Assembly: GCA_037447655.1 (NCBI GenBank)
Contig: JBBHKE010000953.1
Location: 343,001 to 403,000, forward strand
Origin: Zygnema cylindricum
Taxonomy: Eukaryota > Streptophyta > Zygnematophyceae > Zygnematales > Zygnemataceae
Direction: 5' to 3'
Length of the DNA: 60,000 nucleotides
The position numbers and the translations under genes were made by a program. The notes below the pieces were generated by a model, which saw only the letters and a program-made list of their open reading frames with translations, was not told where the DNA came from and did no database searches. Shown one piece after another: positions 55,477 to 60,000 of this stretch; the stretch's first letter is position 1; every line of letters begins with the position of its first letter.

Positions 55477-57265
55477 GGCCAGCTGTGAATATGTAGAGCT
55501 GAAAATAATGACAAATTCATTGCATTCAACATTTTATTCCTTTTGTCAAAATGTTTTGTGAAATTGCCCGGCTAGTATTGTGTATTTGTACAGCACTGAG
55601 TATCAGGTGTCAGTATTTCTAGCTTATTTTGAGAATGCATGAGCTGAGAAGTTTACCTGTTTCAGTTTCGTGTCCATTCAGCAAAAAAATCCGATGGTAG
55701 ATGCATGTATCTGCATTTCCTTTTACATGATCGGCATGTGTCCTCCTTAATATGGAAGTCGTCTCTGTATGGACCTTGTGTCGCTTCCAAGTGGGGAGTT
55801 CAAATGTCATTGGATTATTCTGAATGTTGAGAACACTGTCAAAAAATTTCACTTGGACCTTGGTATGGGACGGGAAGAAAATGTGAAAGGAACTAATTAT
55901 GCTGTATGTCAGAATAGGACTCTAATTGCAAGCATGCTGGCCCAGACGTTGAATCTGACCAATTTTAGCTATATGAAGAAACTCTAGTCAATGAAAAAAA
56001 ATCAGCTATGAAGGAAAGCCAAAAAGCAAGCCACTAATGCTAAAAGCTTTAAAAAACTTTTTGCCAGATCTAGGAAGCATAATGGCTACTATTTATAGGA
56101 AGCAATCAAAGGGAAGTTACATCCCCCACTACTGAAAACTACTGGTTTTTCTGTAGATATGAGTTGTTGAGTAGAAATGATTAATATCAGTAAATAAAAA
56201 TCTGAATTCAGTTGTTGTCTGCTGTATTTTTGTGAAGTGCACCTCCTTAGGAACTTGTAGTTTTTTCCTGCTATCAAGTTATAATTGTGGAAGAAAATAT
56301 CAATTCATTGGAACTGTGCCATACAGTTCCAGCATCGTTTTCTCGAGTTGAAATACAATATGATCAGCTCACTAGAGCCCCCAAGTGCTGAATAGATTTT
56401 TGGCATTATTTGCTGCATTGTCAGTTTGTACCGCTGCCACTCTTGCCTGGAGTGAACTTGTAGGTGCAACATCAACTTCCAAACAACATGTATAAATTGT
56501 GTTACTTCCTCAATCGGTTTCGTTTTTAGCACACTGGCTTAAACATCCTTTTCAAGGTTGCTTTGGAGAACCACAGTTTTAGCTTACGTACACATTTCAA
56601 ACATTCTAGTATGCCTTTGCCCAATCTTACGGAAGAGTCAATATTCTCTAAGAATATCCTGCACCACCTTTTCTATACCAGTTTTTCCATATCAGTGACA
56701 AAGTGGAACTACATAGCCTTGTCTCATCACTAGGACATCACTGTCATAGTGACACTCATCTATTCAAGTTACTCCAACTGTACTTGTGATGTCGAGTATG
56801 CTTACAAGGTCCATGCTTTTACACTAAAAGTAATAAGCCAGAGCAACAATAGTTGGTCTCATAATGGAGATGACAAGGCTCAAACGACATGTAGAAACGA
56901 TGTTTGAATCTGATTAGCGTACAGAATACAGGATCATACACATGAGAATTAAGCATAAATCAAAAAACGGATCACACAAAAAAATTGACGAGCCAAAAAA
57001 AAAAACACCAACATTACTTTAAAGAAAGACATTTAAAATTTTACCAATATTAAGCACTGGAAAACAATTATATTTTCACAAATATGGCGAATAAATTTGC
57101 CAAAAAAGGCAGTCATGTAATGCAAGCAACAACCGCATGTTCCTCCAATGTAACAACTAATCTAACTGCTATACTTAACTGTTTTAAATAAGGTAAATGG
57201 TGAACTGCAAGCCTGTGGCAGTAAGTCAACACTCTCTATCCGACCATCTCTCAATCACTAGCAAC
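55477..57265. other. intergenic region between convergent genes
   Basis: Holds the 3' ends of RPT4 and of the JMJ22-like gene. AT-rich, with no exon chain. Open frames up to 77 codons show no motif. Confidence 0.5.
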
Positions 57266-59246
57266 CTAAAATCCGAAGCGGAACCCTCCAGTATGAGTGT
57301 CTGCAGCTCCTTCCCAGAAAGACGTCTTCTGTTTCTTTTCAAGCCTCTCTTGTTCTGCCTTTTGAAGATTCTCCAGCTCATGTGGAAATTCCTCCTCAAA
57401 ACGTGACCGAAACAAATCATGTAAAGACTCTCTATCTCGAGTGCCCGAAACAAGAGCGCGTGCGTTAGGGCGTTTTAGAAATTCCAAAACTGCCGATAGG
57501 TTACGTCTGCGGTCGTAAAAAACAATTCAAACAAACAAACAAATCAAACAAACAAATCGATGGCAAACTAAAGCAGACATCCTCTTCACACCTTGCAGCA
57601 GAAGCATAACTTTGCCTGTACAGCCAGGCGACTTAAAACCAAAATGCTAAAAAAAAAAGCATCATAACAATAAACCAGTCTCAACAATCACCGACAACAT
57701 TCAAGAGTAACGGTAACTGCAGTAATGTAGCAAACATCAAAGCCTGCTGATGGGACAAATTTCATCACCAGATCATCCTTAACCTTCATCGTCTACACCA
57801 GTGACAAGAGCACAACATATGAACGCCCTAGTCCCTCCCATATACAAATATAGAACATATCACAGTTCATCAGCAGTTCTCACCTGCTAACATAATTTTG
57901 TGTAATAGCAATCGACTCCTCAAGGTTTAGAACCATGTGCCACCAACCACGTGGCACAAATAGAATTTCACCAGCTCGACACACTCCCTCAGTGGGCCTT
58001 GGCTGCTCTCCTCTCTGACTTCGCTCATAAAAGTTCATGAACCACTCCGTAAGAGACACGGATGTAGCAACATCAGCTCCGTCCGGGCTTGGAAAAACAC
58101 CAGGAGGAACCTCGCCTGGTGGAAATAGAATCCACTTCTTTGAACCGCGAATAACCGCATTCCAAGCAGATGTCGAATTGGGGTCGATATGCCATGACGA
58201 GCCGGACCGAGCAGGGCCCATGATGAGCCACCTATAATCAGGCCGCTTTTCTCCCAGTAATGAAAATAAGTCTTCACTGAAATATGGAGGCACTTGGTAG
58301 TCCATTGCCAATTGCGGAACCTTTTCAGCAAACTGAGGGTCAAAAACATACAAAGGCCTCTCCTCTTCCACTCGATCAGCATAGTTGAAATAGCTCCTGA
58401 GAGACATTTCCACCGGTCCAGCAGCAAATGGCAAATCGCCCGCATGACTTAGAAGATAGTCGCGCTCCCAATTTTTGAGAGCCGGCCAGGTAGCCATGGC
58501 ATCGGTAATAATGACTGGACGATTCGGCTCCTCAAAGTCACGAATAAACTCTTCGGCCGTAAGATTTTCCCTGCGAGGTATATTATCCCTAGTAGTCCAC
58601 TGATGCTTTATTTCCAAGCTCGCGCACAACCAGCTCTGGAAGAGGAGGTCGGAGTAGAAGCCCTTAACCTGGCAGCCGGGCAGCCCTCAAATAACTTAGT
58701 CACCCAAAAACAGGCCATTGAACATATGCAGGCTAATCGTACAACTTTGCTTTCATCAAGTTTAAACAGTATTTAACTAAGAAAGAAGGACCAAGGCCAT
58801 TGTTTCCCCACCTTCAGGGGCCTGTGAACAATCGTTTGCGCCTTAAGGACAGCCTTCATGTATGTTTGCTTCCAACATTGCTCGTATTCAAATAATCCGC
58901 CCTGTGATTGGAGGGTAAGAGTCCGCCATAATTCTTGGCTGTGAGCAAAAACGTACATTCCTTTGCTGACTAGAGCAAGACGACAAAGGTCTTTGGCGGA
59001 AAGAAGAGCGAATATGTCCAGCAGTGTACTGTCGGGGAGAATACTCAAAGCTCCAAGTCCAACATCGCGTAAGTTTATGCCAGAAGCACTCACGTACAAG
59101 TTTCCTAGAGGCTGTATTCCATAACCATGCCCGCCTCTTTCCAGTTTAAACTTCCCGTGTCCTCTTTGTCTATTCTCAATTTCAGTAAAAGCTTTTCTTT
59201 TGGAATTAATCCCTTTCTTCCTCATTTTTGCCACTTGACCGGCCAT
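57266..59246 (-). CDS. JMJ22: F-box/JmjC oxygenase, JMJ22-like (JMJD6 group)
   Basis: Three exons, 58812-59246, 57884-58668 and 57266-57506, code for 486 residues. JmjC proteins of this group are Fe(II)/2-oxoglutarate oxygenases; Arabidopsis JMJ20/JMJ22 are reported histone H4 arginine demethylases acting in the nucleus, and animal JMJD6 is related. A basic N-terminus precedes an F-box at about 66-111 (LGALSILPDSTLLDIFALL...LVSKGMYVF). The JmjC core includes GPVEMSL, RPLYVFDPQFAEKVP, PDYRWLIMGPARSGSSWHID and GSKKWILFPP. Iron ligands H305, D307 and H389 (GWWH) and the likely 2-oxoglutarate lysine K322 are all present, so the enzyme should be active. The C-terminal FLKRPNARALVSGTRDRESL and FWEGA...GGFRFGF match the plant JMJ22 tail as I remember it. 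All junctions are GT-AG. The chosen ATG gives MAGQVAKMRKK and is the last upstream of conserved sequence. Confidence 0.94.
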
Positions 59247-60000
59247 GGCGAACGAGGAATTACTACAACGTGAATGAAAGGGATTTGAAGGCTCCAAGCC
59301 TATAGATCGAGGAAATGGATACGAAATTATGGATCGATATGGATACGGTATGGGATCTTCACAAAAACGTACGAAGAGACGAACTAACGACAAGTTCGTT
59401 CGAGCGTATGGTATGTACGTACACTTGTATCGTACGTCCGTACAAATTAATCCGTCATACAACTTGCAGAGAAAGTTAAGTGCTCGGTGGGATGCCAGGG
59501 CTGAGCCCTTCTTCAATTAAGGTCTCCCTGCTGACCAGAACAAAGCAAATTTGCAATCGTTCTGTCAGACCTTCCTCTTGTCCTAGAGTCGACTTGCTCC
59601 TGTAAATTCACCATTTCTTCTGTTTTTAAAGAACAATTCAATTCGTCGTTGCAGCCCTGGGCACTATCGTGGCACTCTCCCCTGGCAGGGGAGCTGCCTT
59701 GACTTTGTTGTCTCGGAGTCTGTCATTAACCCTGGGCCGGATTTATGACCGGCAGCCATTTTTATGCCTTCATAGCACGTCCTCTCCACCTCCGTCAAGA
59801 CAACCCCTCTCATCTAATCCCCTTCCTCCCTATGGACTAAGGGGCGTAAGTAGGGAACCAATCATAGGACAGTGTGTGACTTCCAGGATGAGTTTTCTAA
59901 GTCCGCATACTCGCTTCCAAGCCTTAACCGGAACTCCAAGCTGCGAGAGAAGTGTCAGTTATGAGCCACATTTTGATTCGTACCAATCCAGGTCAAATGC
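59247..60000. other. upstream flank of the JMJ22-like gene
   Basis: Should contain the JMJ22-like promoter and 5' UTR. An open frame runs upstream of the chosen ATG but begins with sequence that does not look conserved. CGTACG/TACGTAC palindromic words cluster at 59365-59440. Nothing else is identifiable to the window end. Confidence 0.4.

Overview
The window looks like nuclear DNA of a green plant in the streptophyte lineage (a charophyte alga, bryophyte or other non-seed plant; the exact group cannot be fixed from the sequence alone). The genes are split by many U-rich GT-AG introns. The best matches from memory are plant versions of each family: the plant-type SYF2 N-terminus, JMJ22-type F-box/JmjC architecture, BAF60/SWP73, and a plant CPSF-A/DDB1-like protein. 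There are no operons, no bacterial signals and no CRISPR. Every exon model below was joined by hand from splice-site sequence plus continuity of the reading frame. All eight totals come out as whole codons, but no alignment or RNA evidence was available.

Layout, left to right. 1-3.4 kb is gene-free and carries a clean 765-bp non-autonomous hAT-type element with an 8-bp target duplication. VPS60/CHMP5 (ESCRT-III, minus, 7 exons) and SYF2 (spliceosome, plus, 5 exons) are divergent and share a 508-bp promoter region holding three 10-bp direct repeats. 9.4-15.1 kb is repeat-rich and gene-poor. 15.1-20.3 kb is a 7-exon plus-strand gene for a ~1290-residue helical repeat protein of unknown function. 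24.0-37.0 kb is a 16-exon minus-strand gene for a 1558-residue CPSF-A/DDB1-like WD-propeller protein, whose introns hold small transposons and tandem repeats. It is divergent from the SWP73 (SWI/SNF) gene at 38.0-40.9 kb. 42.8-47.3 kb is a minus-strand FAD-dependent oxidoreductase (8 exons). 49.7-55.5 kb is RPT4, the proteasome 19S ATPase (10 exons, two of its introns GC-AG). 57.3-59.2 kb is a JMJ22-like F-box/JmjC oxygenase (minus, 3 exons).

The genes are housekeeping functions (endosomal sorting, splicing, proteolysis, chromatin) with no sign that they form one pathway or cluster. I did not find a new multi-gene system. The more unusual signals are the paired GC-AG introns in RPT4, a three-copy miniature repeat of about 75 bp, a long intronic foldback, tandem repeats lying against splice sites in four introns, a 30-nt microexon, and the poorly characterised helical-repeat and DDB1-like proteins.
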